Below, piece after piece: positions 35,905 to 44,974 of a stretch of DNA of 64,000 nucleotides (position 1 is the first letter of the stretch; each line of letters begins with the position of its first letter). Both the position numbers and the translations under genes were made by a program. The notes under the pieces are model-generated. The model saw only the letters and a list, made by a program, of their open reading frames with translations, was not told where the DNA came from and did not search any database. This stretch comes from Clostridiales bacterium. GTDB lineage: Bacteria > Bacillota > Clostridia > Oscillospirales > Acutalibacteraceae. The stretch is taken from assembly GCA_012524025.1 (NCBI GenBank), contig JAAYSC010000017.1:1-64000 (forward strand). The letters are read 5' to 3'.

Positions 35905-36588
35905 TTGATGGGTAAACTTTTTGTGATTGAAGGTCTGGACGGAAGCGGTAAGACCACTCAGTTAAATTTACTGGATAAAAACATAAAAAAAATGGGTTAT
36001 TCCACCCGACAAATCAAGCTGCCAAATTATGAAGACCCTTCCAGCGAACTGGTTAAAATGTATCTTCAAGGTCGCTTTGGTACAAGGCCCCAAGATGTAA
36101 ATATATTTGCGGCCTCATCTTTTTTTGCGGTTGACAGATATGTCAGTTACAACTGTTACTGGAAGGAAGATTATTCTCAAGGCAAGTTGATTTTGGCTGA
36201 TCGCTATACTACTTCAAACGCTTATCATCAAATGATTAAAGTACCGAAAAACAGCTGGAATGACTATCTTGAGTGGCTTGAAGATTATGAATATAATAAA
36301 CTGGGCATACCCAGGCCCGATACGGTCATTTATCTTGATGTGCCGGTTGAAGTGTCACAAAATCTTTTGACCGAGAGATACAAAGGCGATGAAATAAAGA
36401 AAGATATACATGAGAAAAATGTCTCTTATCTTTTAGAATGCAGGCAGGCAGCACTTTTTGCTTGCGAAAAGTTGAAATGGCACAGAATTGACTGTGTCCA
36501 AGGGCAGGGGATTAAAACAATCCAAGCCATTGCCCAAGAAGTTTTTTCTATTATTTTAAAGGAGTTAAACATAGATGCTGGAATTTAG
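35905..36588 (+). CDS. tmk: Thymidylate kinase
   Basis: dTMP kinase (about 227 aa) making dTDP with ATP. P-loop FVIEGLDGSGKTTQ, the TMP-site block LILADRYTTSNAYHQ (DRYTTS), and IYLDVPVEVSQNLLTER with a LID-like charged stretch KGDEIKKDIHEKN. The start is either TTG 35905 or ATG 35908; the ribosome site GGGAGG suits the TTG by distance. tmk is usually near holB in Firmicutes; here it leads a unit with a DUF2156 protein, whose gene overlaps by 14 bases. A paralogous tmk elsewhere cannot be excluded. Confidence 0.9.
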   Translation: MMGKLFVIEGLDGSGKTTQLNLLDKNIKKMGYSTRQIKLPNYEDPSSELVKMYLQGRFGTRPQDVNIFAASSFFAVDRYVSYNCYWKEDYSQGKLILADRYTTSNAYHQMIKVPKNSWNDYLEWLEDYEYNKLGIPRPDTVIYLDVPVEVSQNLLTERYKGDEIKKDIHEKNVSYLLECRQAALFACEKLKWHRIDCVQGQGIKTIQAIAQEVFSIILKELNIDAGI

Positions 36589-37480
36589 GTATCCGGAAAT
36601 GTCAGACAAACAATGGGCGGAAGAAATGCTGGAGCACTCACAATATATGGGTAGCGAATATTCATTCGGTAACATCTTCATGTGGAGCCGTTCATATAAA
36701 ACAAAAATAACAAAGCACAAAAACAGCCTTATAACAAAAAGTAGCGGGGAAAAGCCCTCATACTGTTGCCCTGCAGGCAGTGACAGTTTTGAAGAAATTT
36801 TGCCCGATTTGCTTGAAGATGCCAAAAGTTGCGGTCATCCCTTTAAAATGCACGGGATTACTCGCGAATGTACGGTTGAATTAAAAAAACTTTTTCCGGG
36901 TCGTTTTAAATTTAGGGAAGAAAGAAATACCTTTGATTATATCTACCTGACAGAAGACTTAATAAATTTGTCAGGAAGAAAATTTAGGGATAAACGCAAT
37001 CATATTTCTGCTTTTAAGCGTGAAAACAAATGGTCTTTTGAAGTTATTGATGCCGGCAATTTGGAAGAGTGCATTGCTTTAAACGAAGCCTGGGATGAGC
37101 AAAAACGCGCAAGCGACCCTGATTCCATCTATAAAGAACAAGATGCCATAGCCAGGGGGTTTGATAAGTTTTTTGAACTCGGTATGGAGGGCGGGCTTAT
37201 AAGAAGTAGTGGCCAAGCAGTTGCTTTCACAATAGGGGAAAGGCTTAATATAAACACCTTTTGTGTCCACTATGAAAAAGCTTTTGCCGAAGTCAGAGGG
37301 GCTTACCCTATGATTAACAGGGAATTTGCAGATAATTGTTTAAGGGACTATTTATATGTAAACAGAGAAGAGGATGTCGGCGACCCGGGTTTGCGCAAGG
37401 CCAAGCTCTCATACAACCCCGTAATACTGCTTGAAAAATATTCTGTTCTGCTTAAAGATGAGTTTTCATATAAACTATAA
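36575..37480 (+). CDS. DUF2156 (phosphatidylglycerol lysyltransferase C-terminal-like) protein
   Basis: Soluble protein (301 aa) of the DUF2156 family, a double GNAT-like fold related to the catalytic part of MprF and FemX-type aminoacyl transferases. Features are EYSFGNIFMWSRSYK near the start, then LIDLSGRKFRDKRNHI-like LSGRKFRDKRNHISAFK, and REEDVGDPGLRKAKLSYNP near the end. Soluble stand-alone members have no proven substrate; transfer of an amino acid from tRNA is a reasonable inference. AAGGAG precedes the ATG, which overlaps tmk by 14 bases. The GNAT gene next to it is a common partner. Confidence 0.85.
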   Translation: MLEFRYPEMSDKQWAEEMLEHSQYMGSEYSFGNIFMWSRSYKTKITKHKNSLITKSSGEKPSYCCPAGSDSFEEILPDLLEDAKSCGHPFKMHGITRECTVELKKLFPGRFKFREERNTFDYIYLTEDLINLSGRKFRDKRNHISAFKRENKWSFEVIDAGNLEECIALNEAWDEQKRASDPDSIYKEQDAIARGFDKFFELGMEGGLIRSSGQAVAFTIGERLNINTFCVHYEKAFAEVRGAYPMINREFADNCLRDYLYVNREEDVGDPGLRKAKLSYNPVILLEKYSVLLKDEFSYKL

Positions 37481-37504
37481 AATCGGATGCGGGAAGGTAA
37501 AACA

Positions 37505-38383
37505 ATGATACGATTTGGAAAAGAATCAGATTTTTCCTCGATAAAAACACTGTGGCAAGCCTGTTTCGGCGATGACATAGATTATATAGAAAACTTTTTG
37601 CAAGAAATTTTCAAACCCGATAACTGCCTGATTTATGAAGAAGAAGGTGAGGTTCTTTCCTTCCTATTTATACTAAATGCCGAGCTCAAGGCAGGCGAGA
37701 GAGTTTTATCGGCAGGCTACATTTATGCTGCTTGTACAAGAGAAGACCGCAGAAGGCAAGGTCATATGTCTGCTCTCATGGCGAAATCAAGAGAACATGC
37801 CCGTGAGCTTAATTTAGACTTGTTGTTTTTGGTGCCTGCCAAGAAAGAGCTTTTTAATTATTATGAAAAATTCGGATTTAAAAAAGCGTTTAAAAGAAAA
37901 GAGTTTATCCTGGACCGTGAAATAATGACAATATTAGCCGACTCCGAGAGTAGTCAAGGGGAATTTGACCTTGAAAAACTTCATGACATAAGGCGTGCAA
38001 CCCTGCTCAAGCAAGCTGGAATTATCTGGCCCAAAGATATTTTCTCTTACTCTTTCAGTGAAAATGAACTTGCCGGCGGTGAAAATATATACGCATCCTT
38101 AAAAGGCCAACTTGTGGGCTATGCTCAAGCTTATTCGAAAGATGACAAATGTTACATAAAAGAGTTCTGTGCCCAAAGCAAGGGGCCGGGGGCACTGATT
38201 AAGCAAATATTAGATCGTTTTACTCTTGCCGAGTCTTTTGAATTTAGCCTTGCTATGGACTTTCCCTTTTCCTGCGATGATTTTGTTATAATCGAGAATG
38301 CGATGGCTCTGCCCCTGACCGACGAAGCAAAAAACAGACTTGACGAAAATAAAAACGCTTATATGGGTTTGACACTTGGTTGA
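37505..38383 (+). CDS. GNAT-family N-acetyltransferase
   Basis: Acetyltransferase-like protein (292 aa), longer than a single GNAT domain and similar in layout to Eis-type proteins with a second domain. Residues about 1-140 hold the acyl-CoA site: YIYAACTREDRRRQGHMSAL has the R/Q-x-x-G-x-G/A-like pyrophosphate loop, followed by NYYEKFGFKKAF. The C-terminal half has no motif I recognise. Substrate unknown. ATG 37505 has GGGAAGG upstream, favoured over an ATG six codons earlier. Confidence 0.82.
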   Translation: MIRFGKESDFSSIKTLWQACFGDDIDYIENFLQEIFKPDNCLIYEEEGEVLSFLFILNAELKAGERVLSAGYIYAACTREDRRRQGHMSALMAKSREHARELNLDLLFLVPAKKELFNYYEKFGFKKAFKRKEFILDREIMTILADSESSQGEFDLEKLHDIRRATLLKQAGIIWPKDIFSYSFSENELAGGENIYASLKGQLVGYAQAYSKDDKCYIKEFCAQSKGPGALIKQILDRFTLAESFEFSLAMDFPFSCDDFVIIENAMALPLTDEAKNRLDENKNAYMGLTLG

Positions 38384-38402
38384 AAACACAGGAGGTTTTA
38401 AT

Positions 38403-38945
38403 ATGGTATTGGTTTTATTGGCAGATGGCTTTGAAGAAATTGAAGCCCTGGCTGTTGTGGACATTTTGAGAAGGGTAGACCTTGATGTAAAGACTGTTGG
38501 TGTCGGTAACAAAAAAATTGTGGGTTCGCATGATATTGCAATTGAGTGTGACTTACTCTTAACGGATGAACTTTTGCAGGCAGATCTTGAAGCCCTTGTT
38601 TTACCCGGTGGGATGCCCGGCACACTCAACCTTGAAAGATCGGAAAAAGTTATAAAACTCATTAAAAAAGCCTATGAAAATGAGATTTTATTGGCTGCCA
38701 TATGTGCCGCGCCAATGGTTTTGGGTAAACTCGGACTCTTAAAAGGTTTAGAAGCGACCTGCTATCCCGGCTTTGAAGAGCACCTTACAGGCGCGACTAT
38801 CAGTGAAAAAAGTGTGGTCAAAAGCGGCAATATAATCACCGGAAAAGGTATGGGCTGTTCCATCGAATTCGCCTTGAAGATACTTGAAAGCCTTACTACA
38901 GCGGGGGAAGCCGCTGTAATGAGAGAGAGCTTGCAATGCATGTAA
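38403..38945 (+). CDS. DJ-1/PfpI family protein (YajL-like)
   Basis: Protein of 180 aa of the DJ-1 superfamily. Hallmarks are LADGFEEIEALAVVDILRR (with the conserved Glu), VLPGGMPGTLNL, and the nucleophile elbow AAICAAPMVLGK with Cys. It ends GAAVMRESLQCM-like. Such proteins have been assigned roles in protein/nucleotide deglycation or chaperoning; activity here is not provable. GGAGG precedes ATG 38403. Its 3' end overlaps the fthC start by ten bases, implying coupling. Confidence 0.9.
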   Translation: MVLVLLADGFEEIEALAVVDILRRVDLDVKTVGVGNKKIVGSHDIAIECDLLLTDELLQADLEALVLPGGMPGTLNLERSEKVIKLIKKAYENEILLAAICAAPMVLGKLGLLKGLEATCYPGFEEHLTGATISEKSVVKSGNIITGKGMGCSIEFALKILESLTTAGEAAVMRESLQCM

Positions 38946-39541
38946 AAAAATTCACCGATATACGGGTTCAGAAGAACTTGCTTCGTGAAAAATCGAAAGC
39001 CTATAGGGAAAACTTAAATCCGGATGAAAAAGAAAGATTGGACAGAAAAATTTCCAATAGGTTTTTGAATCTTTGGCACTACAGGGAAGCTGACTTAATC
39101 TTAATTTTTGTTTCGACCGAAGTTGAGGTAGACACTTACCTAATAATGGCAGATGCCTTGCAAAAAGGCAAAAGAGTGGCCGTTCCGCGTTGTGTGGAAG
39201 GAACAAGAAATATTGAATATTATCTGATTGACAGTCCGGATGATTTAGAACCCGGGACCTTTGGCGTTCCGGAGCCCAATCCACAAAAAAACTTAAAACT
39301 AACCGAATTTGACGGGGCAGTCTGTGTTGTACCTGCTTTGGTTTATGATAAATCAGGCTTTCGCATAGGCTTTGGCAAAGGCTATTTTGATCGCTTCTTA
39401 TCAAGCGTGCAATTAAAAACCATCGGTTTAATATACGATGCTTGTTTATTGGACAGTGTGCCAAGAGGAAAATACGACAAAAGAATAGACATGATTGTTA
39501 CGGAAAGCAAGATACTTGATTTCTCCGGCAAGCATGTTTAG
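38936..39541 (+). CDS. fthC: 5-formyltetrahydrofolate cyclo-ligase
   Basis: Folate enzyme (201 aa) converting 5-formyl-THF to 5,10-methenyl-THF with ATP. The N-terminus has KNLLREKSKAYRENL, then ISNRFLNL, and the family's ATP-site GFGKGYFDRFL appears near residue 142. The end has DKRIDMIVTES (usual form DxxvdxivTE). It overlaps the DJ-1 gene and is followed ten bases later by mltG. Confidence 0.92.
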   Translation: MHVKKFTDIRVQKNLLREKSKAYRENLNPDEKERLDRKISNRFLNLWHYREADLILIFVSTEVEVDTYLIMADALQKGKRVAVPRCVEGTRNIEYYLIDSPDDLEPGTFGVPEPNPQKNLKLTEFDGAVCVVPALVYDKSGFRIGFGKGYFDRFLSSVQLKTIGLIYDACLLDSVPRGKYDKRIDMIVTESKILDFSGKHV

Positions 39542-39551
39542 AGGTGAAAGA

Positions 39552-40793
39552 ATGGCAAATAAATTTTATAAGGGCAAAAGTAAACAGTCCCAAAATTCAG
39601 GGACAGATGAGCCTTATTATAGAGGTGAAGTTTACTTTTCAAATCCACCCCAAGCCTATCATGAGGCGCAAAAGCAACCTGATGTGGCCAAAGATTCAAA
39701 CTTTGAAAAACTAAAAAAACAGATTAGGCAAAAAAATAAAAAGTTGCTGGCCCTTATTTTGGCTGTTGTGCTAACTTCAGCTGCCTTGTCCTATGTTGCT
39801 ATTTCAAGCATAAACGATGTTTTGGCATTGAGAAGAAAAGATACGGTAATCAGTGTAAATATTCCGGAGGGTGCCAATACAAATGAGATTATTAATATTT
39901 TGCATGATGCGGGGCTTATAAAACAAAAAACGTTCTGTAAAGTCTTTATGAAATTTATTGGCAGTGTAATGGAGGACTCAAATCCCAAGTATCTTGGGGG
40001 AGTATATTATTTGAACAAAAATTCCGGGCTTGAGAGCATGCTCAATGAAGTCAAATCCGTACAAACGGCCGCAAAAACCGTAAAACTCGTATTCCCCGAA
40101 GGTTGGTCACTATACCAAATAATTTCAAAACTTGATGAGTACAAAGTCTGCAAGGAAGATTATCTATATACGGCCCTGAAAGAATCGGGTTTTAATTTCA
40201 CTTTCGTTGCCGAAATTGAGACAAATGAAAAAAGAACACAGAAGCTTGAAGGCTATCTTTTTCCCGATACCTATGATTTTTTCTTAAACGAAAATGCAAA
40301 TAGTGTCATAAACAGGTTGCTTGAAAACTTTCAAGCAAAATGGACAGATAAATATGATGACAGGGCCAAAGAGCTTGGTTTGTCTATTGATGAAATTATT
40401 AACATAGCTTCAATTATACAAAAAGAAGCGGCAAATTCAGACCAAATGGCCTTGGTTTCTTCGGTTTTACACAATAGACTAAACAAAGTCAATGTTTTTC
40501 CTGCCTTGGAATGTAATGCCACCAAAGATTATATAACAAGGTTTGTAAGGCCCGTGATTGGTGAAGCCTATGCCGCCGGTTATTATGAAGCTTACAATAC
40601 TTATAAGGCTTTTGGTTTGCCGCCGGGCCCAATCTGCAACCCCGGCCTTAATGCCATTGAAGCTGCCTTGTATCCGAAAGAAACCAATTATTACTATTTC
40701 CAACATGACAAGAACGGTAAAATATATATGGCCAGAACTTTCAACGAACATAATGCCAACACCTTGGAAGTTTTGAGAGTAAACAACAAATGA
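39552..40793 (+). CDS. mltG: Endolytic murein transglycosylase
   Basis: Membrane-anchored lytic transglycosylase (413 aa) that cuts nascent glycan strands and may set their length. A cytoplasmic N-tail is followed by one membrane helix (KKLLALILAVVLTSAALSYV). A LysM-like domain comes next (VNIPEGANTNEIINIL), and the catalytic core carries IASIIQKEAAN with the catalytic Glu. The C-terminus has LPPGPICNPGLNAIEAAL. ATG 39552 has GAGGTGAAAG upstream. It overlaps the trhP start (ATGA). Confidence 0.93.
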   Translation: MANKFYKGKSKQSQNSGTDEPYYRGEVYFSNPPQAYHEAQKQPDVAKDSNFEKLKKQIRQKNKKLLALILAVVLTSAALSYVAISSINDVLALRRKDTVISVNIPEGANTNEIINILHDAGLIKQKTFCKVFMKFIGSVMEDSNPKYLGGVYYLNKNSGLESMLNEVKSVQTAAKTVKLVFPEGWSLYQIISKLDEYKVCKEDYLYTALKESGFNFTFVAEIETNEKRTQKLEGYLFPDTYDFFLNENANSVINRLLENFQAKWTDKYDDRAKELGLSIDEIINIASIIQKEAANSDQMALVSSVLHNRLNKVNVFPALECNATKDYITRFVRPVIGEAYAAGYYEAYNTYKAFGLPPGPICNPGLNAIEAALYPKETNYYYFQHDKNGKIYMARTFNEHNANTLEVLRVNNK

Positions 40794-42064
40794 GCAAGAA
40801 AGTACACTCAAGTATCAAAAAACCGGAATTGCTTTCACCGGCAGGTTCACTTGAAAGTTTGGATTTCGCCATAAGATATGGGGCAGATGCCGTTTATTTG
40901 GGTACTAACGAGTACAGTATGCGCTCTGTTTCAAAAGGATTTACAAGTGAAAATCTCTCGGAAGGTGTTAGAAAAGCACATGATGCGGGCCTTTGTGTTT
41001 ACTTGGCTTGCAATATTATTGCCCACAATTTTGATTTGCTCGGGCTTGACAATTTTCTTTTGAGTGCGGCCGCTGCCGGAGTGGATGCCCTAATCGTTTC
41101 TGATTTAGGTCTAATGTCAAGGGCAAAAAAACTGTTACCGCAAATGGAAATTCACATCTCAACCCAACTGGGCGTGACAAATTACGAAACGGCGCGTGTT
41201 TTATACGAGATGGGGGCCAAAAGGGTTGTGTTGGCAAGGGAGCTGGGCTTGGAAGAAATCGCCGAGATCAGAGATAAAACGCCCACGGACCTGGAAATAG
41301 AATGTTTTGTACATGGGGCTATGTGCGTGTCTTTTTCCGGGCGTTGCCTTTTGTCAAATTTGTTGACAGGGCGTGACGCAAACAGAGGAAACTGCGCTCA
41401 ACCCTGCAGATGGAATTATGCCCTTATGGAAGAAAAGAGACCGGGCGAATTTATCCCGGTTTTCCAAGATGAAAAGGGAACTTTTGTCTTAAACTCAAAA
41501 GATCTAAACTTGCTAGAACATTTGGATTTGCTGGCAGCAGCGGGAATAAGCAGTTTTAAAATAGAGGGAAGGGCTAAAAACGCCTATTACACCGGGGTCG
41601 TTACAAATGCCTATAGAATCGCAACCGATTTATTGACGAGCAGTGCGGAAGATAAAACGAGGCTACAACCTTGGGTTATTGAAGAACTTGAAAAAATAAG
41701 CCATCGCCCTTATTCTACCGGTTTTTATTTTGACAAGCCTAAAGAAAATGCGCAAGTTTCATTCAAGGGTGGTTATATAAGGCAGTGGGCTTGGGTCGCA
41801 ACCGTTTCGGGGCATTCAAACGGATTCCTACACTTGGTTCAAAGAAATCGTTTCTTTAACGGTGATTGCTTGGAAATACTGGAACCGGGTAAAAAGCCTT
41901 ATACTGTTTTGGCATATGGGCTCACCGATGATGAAGGAACACCTATTGAAAGTGCACGGCATCCTTTAATGAAAGTTAAATTTCCTTGCGAAAAAAAGCC
42001 CCAAATCGGAAGTATTGTGCGCTTAAAAAGATCTGACAGGTTTGACAAAGCGACAAATCAATAA
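40790..42064 (+). CDS. trhP: U32-family peptidase-like protein TrhP (tRNA hydroxylation)
   Basis: U32 family protein (424 aa). It opens PELLSPAGSLESLDFAIRYG and carries the U32 signature around ELECFVHGAMCVSFSGRC and LTGRDANRGNCAQPCRW, with the Cys cluster thought to hold an iron-sulfur centre. Bacterial YrrN/YrrO-TrhP relatives introduce the prephenate-dependent hydroxyl of 5-hydroxyuridine at tRNA wobble position 34. It follows mltG as in Bacillus. The alaS promoter lies inside its last 20 bases. Confidence 0.88.
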   Translation: MSKKVHSSIKKPELLSPAGSLESLDFAIRYGADAVYLGTNEYSMRSVSKGFTSENLSEGVRKAHDAGLCVYLACNIIAHNFDLLGLDNFLLSAAAAGVDALIVSDLGLMSRAKKLLPQMEIHISTQLGVTNYETARVLYEMGAKRVVLARELGLEEIAEIRDKTPTDLEIECFVHGAMCVSFSGRCLLSNLLTGRDANRGNCAQPCRWNYALMEEKRPGEFIPVFQDEKGTFVLNSKDLNLLEHLDLLAAAGISSFKIEGRAKNAYYTGVVTNAYRIATDLLTSSAEDKTRLQPWVIEELEKISHRPYSTGFYFDKPKENAQVSFKGGYIRQWAWVATVSGHSNGFLHLVQRNRFFNGDCLEILEPGKKPYTVLAYGLTDDEGTPIESARHPLMKVKFPCEKKPQIGSIVRLKRSDRFDKATNQ

Positions 42065-42070
42065 TATAAT
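42042..42070 (+). promoter_or_regulatory. Perfect consensus promoter of the alaS T-box transcript
   Basis: TTGACA (42042-42047), exactly 17 bases, TATAAT (42065-42070). This is the strongest promoter in the window and overlaps the end of trhP. Confidence 0.85.
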
Positions 42071-42076
42071 TTAATT

Positions 42077-42317
42077 GCTTGAAATCAGGCCGAGCAGTTC
42101 AAACAGAGAGGGGAACACTCGCTGTTAGCGTTGGTTGTAATGTTCCCTTTGAAAACACTCGGTTCAGCCGTTTCGATGTCAGTTTTAACTGACGCTACAA
42201 GCACCGCTGTGACGAATAGCGGCGTTGCCTGCGTTAAGGGTTTAAAGCGATGCGTTTGCATAACTTGGGTGGTACCGCGGATTTTCCGCCCCAAGGTGTC
42301 GAAGGCATCTTCTTTTT
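42077..42317 (+). promoter_or_regulatory. tRNA-Ala-sensing T-box riboswitch controlling alaS
   Basis: The highly conserved T-box TGGTACC at 42270-42276 is the bulge of the antiterminator: CTTGGG (42264-42269) pairs with CCCAAG (42290-42295) and GCGG (42277-42280) with CCGC (42286-42289). The stem I base pairs 42095-42104 with 42182-42191 (nine of ten pairs), with AGAGA on the 5' side and GATG on the 3' side as in the kink-turn. The codon GCC at 42167-42169, next to the short stem GGAAC/GTTTC, is a good Ala specifier. Competing terminator AAGGTGTC (42293-42300) pairs with GGCATCTT (42304-42311), then a T-run. Uncharged tRNA-Ala would stabilise the antiterminator and allow alaS transcription. 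Confidence 0.92.
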
Positions 42318-42337
42318 ATTTTACAGAGGTGAAAGTT

Positions 42338-44959
42338 ATGAAAAAAACAGGACTAAATCAACTGCGCGAAATGTTTTTAAGTTATTTTGAAGCAAAGGGT
42401 CACAAGAGATTGCCGAGCTTTTCGCTTGTTCCCGAAGCGGATAAAAGCTTGCTTTTGGTCAATGCCGGCATGGCACCAATGAAAAAATATTTTACAGGCG
42501 AAGCAAAGCCGCCAAGCTTAAGGGTTACGACTTGTCAAAAATGCATAAGAACGCCCGACATTGAAATTGTGGGTAAAACTTCCAGGCATGCCACTTATTT
42601 TGAAATGTTAGGTAACTTTTCTTTCGGTGATTATTTTAAGCGTGAAGCTATTGAATGGGCTTGGGATTTTTCTGTAAACACAGTAGGCCTTTCACCCGAT
42701 GAAATATATATAAGTGTTTATGAAGAAGATGATGAAACTTACGATATCTGGAAAAACAAGATTGGAATAGCAAAAGAAAAAATTGTCCGCTTGGGTAAGG
42801 AAGACAACTTTTGGGAGTTAGGCCCGGGGCCATGCGGACCTTGCACTGAAATGTACCATGATAAGGGTGTAGAATATGGCTGCGGTTCCGAAGACTGCAT
42901 GCCCGGCTGTGAATGTGACCGTTTTGTTGAGTACTGGAACTTGGTTTTCACACAATTTGAAAGTGACGGCAAGGGTAACTATACAGAGCTCAAGAAGAAA
43001 AATATTGACACAGGTATGGGCTTGGAGCGACTGGCTTGCATTATTCAAGGCGTGGGCAATATTTTTGAAGTTGACACAGTGCAAAATATAATGCAAAAGA
43101 TAAGCGATCTGACGGGAAAAAAATATGGCCAAGATGAAGAGGTTGATACCTCCTTGCGTGTTATAACAGACCATATTCGAAGCACAAGTTTTCTGATAGC
43201 AGACGGCGTTTTGCCTTCAAATGAAGGAAGGGGCTATGTTCTTAGGCGATTGATAAGGCGTGCGGCACGGCATGGAAGGCTTTTGGGTGTAACCAAACCT
43301 TTTCTTTTTCAAGTATGTGATTGTGTTATAGATGAAAATTTGAGTGCCTATCCTTACCTTGAAGAAAAGCGTGACCTTGTCAAAAGAGTAATGAAAAATG
43401 AAGAAGAAAACTTTGAGAGAACAATTGATAAAGGGCTTGAACTTTTAGGGCAAATAATGGATGCCTCAAAAGATAAGAGCATCAGTGGTGAAGAGGCTTT
43501 CAAGCTTGCTGATACTTTTGGCTTCCCGCTTGAGTTAACGATCGAAATTGCAGAAGAAGAAGGGTTTTATGTTGATCAAAAAACTTTTTCGGAACTTATG
43601 GCCCAACAGCGCCAAAGAGCTCGCGAGGCGCGAAAAAATGCAGGCGAAGACGGCTGGGAAAAATCTTATGACGAGTTAACAACCTTTCCACCGACAAAGA
43701 AAACCGCTTATTCGGTTTTAGAGACAGAAACTGTTATCAAAGCGGTTTTTGAAGATGAAGACGATGCTATGAGCCTTCAACTCGTCCCGGAAGAAAGCCC
43801 CTTTTATGTTGAGAGCGGTGGTCAGCTGGGCGATGAAGGAAGAATTTTTAACGACAGCTTTGACTTTCATGTTGAGTTTGTCGCAAGCTCACCAAATGAT
43901 GTTCTTATTCATGGCGGGCGCCTCCTTCAAGGTAGCTTACCTAAAGTGGGTGACAAGGTTAAAATAGTGGTTGACAAAGACTTACGCGAAGCAACCGCGA
44001 AAAATCACACAAGCGCTCATCTGCTTCATGCCGCACTCAGGGAAGTCTTAGGTGACCATGTGAGTCAAGCGGGGCAAGAGGTGGGGGCAGATTTAATGCG
44101 CCTTGATTTCACTCACTTTGCCGCCCTAAATGAAGAAGAAATATCAGCCGTAGAAGATTTGGTTAATAATACAATAATGGAAGCCCTACCTGTAAGTGAG
44201 GAATTTATGAGCCTTGAAGCAGCAAAAGCTTCGGGGGCGGTGGCGCTTTTTGACGAAAAATACGGTGAGGATGTCAGGGTAATACGCACAGGTGGTTTTT
44301 CAGCAGAGCTTTGCGGTGGCACTCATGTAGAAAACACCGGTAATATAGGTTTGTTTAAAATTACAAGTGAATCTTCGGTTGCGGCGGGTGTAAGGCGCAT
44401 TGAGGCAGTGACAGGCTTTAATGCAATCGGTCACCTTCGCATGACTGAAAATAAAATCAAAAACATTGCACAACTCGTAAAGGGGAATGTGAATGATCCG
44501 GAAAAACGAATCCAATCGATTTTAGCAAAGCTTAAAGAAGAAGAAAATAAAAACTCAGCCTTAAGCTCCAAATTACTAAAATACGATGCAGAACAACTAA
44601 TCAAAAATGCTAAAGACTACCGTGGCCTTAAGTTAGTTACGGCTAAAAAGCAAATGGCCAACCCGAAGGATATCAGACAGTTGTGCGATGATATAAAAGC
44701 GACCGACGAATTAATGCTTGTTGTTTTGGCCGGAGTCAGTGAAGATAAATCCAGCCTGTCTTTTTGTGCGGCTGCCGGCAAGGGGGCTGTTTCCCTTGGA
44801 GTCCATTGCGGTAATCTTGTAAGAGAAGTTGCTAAACTCGCCGGGGGTTCCGGCGGTGGTAGGCCTGATAGTGCCATGGCAGGTGCCAAAGATATTTCAA
44901 AGGTCGACAAAGCCTTGAAAGCGGTAGAAAGCTTAATAAACTCACAACTTGAAAAATAA
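42338..44959 (+). CDS. alaS: Alanyl-tRNA synthetase
   Basis: Class II synthetase (873 aa) charging tRNA-Ala. The catalytic domain begins NQLREMFLSYFEAKGHKR and includes LVNAGMAPMKKYF and RTPDIEIVGKTSRH. The editing domain has the zinc-binding HTSAHLLH (about 556-563) and CGGTHV (about 658-663), and the C-Ala oligomerisation domain ends AGAKDISKVDKAL. An intact CGGTH means mischarged Ser/Gly can be cleared. ATG 42338 has GAGGTG upstream and matches the family start. Expression is under the T-box upstream; a HIT-family gene follows after 15 bases. Confidence 0.97.
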   Translation: MKKTGLNQLREMFLSYFEAKGHKRLPSFSLVPEADKSLLLVNAGMAPMKKYFTGEAKPPSLRVTTCQKCIRTPDIEIVGKTSRHATYFEMLGNFSFGDYFKREAIEWAWDFSVNTVGLSPDEIYISVYEEDDETYDIWKNKIGIAKEKIVRLGKEDNFWELGPGPCGPCTEMYHDKGVEYGCGSEDCMPGCECDRFVEYWNLVFTQFESDGKGNYTELKKKNIDTGMGLERLACIIQGVGNIFEVDTVQNIMQKISDLTGKKYGQDEEVDTSLRVITDHIRSTSFLIADGVLPSNEGRGYVLRRLIRRAARHGRLLGVTKPFLFQVCDCVIDENLSAYPYLEEKRDLVKRVMKNEEENFERTIDKGLELLGQIMDASKDKSISGEEAFKLADTFGFPLELTIEIAEEEGFYVDQKTFSELMAQQRQRAREARKNAGEDGWEKSYDELTTFPPTKKTAYSVLETETVIKAVFEDEDDAMSLQLVPEESPFYVESGGQLGDEGRIFNDSFDFHVEFVASSPNDVLIHGGRLLQGSLPKVGDKVKIVVDKDLREATAKNHTSAHLLHAALREVLGDHVSQAGQEVGADLMRLDFTHFAALNEEEISAVEDLVNNTIMEALPVSEEFMSLEAAKASGAVALFDEKYGEDVRVIRTGGFSAELCGGTHVENTGNIGLFKITSESSVAAGVRRIEAVTGFNAIGHLRMTENKIKNIAQLVKGNVNDPEKRIQSILAKLKEEENKNSALSSKLLKYDAEQLIKNAKDYRGLKLVTAKKQMANPKDIRQLCDDIKATDELMLVVLAGVSEDKSSLSFCAAAGKGAVSLGVHCGNLVREVAKLAGGSGGGRPDSAMAGAKDISKVDKALKAVESLINSQLEK

Positions 44960-44974
44960 TACAGGAGGTATTTT

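Noticed and set aside
38952-39464. Minus-strand ORF of 170 codons inside fthC
   Set aside because: Antisense to a clear folate enzyme; no ribosome site, no recognisable domain.
42131-42337. Extension of alaS upstream into the T-box leader
   Set aside because: The added 69 residues read through the structured leader, lack a ribosome site, and do not match any AlaRS; the family start is the ATG at 42338.
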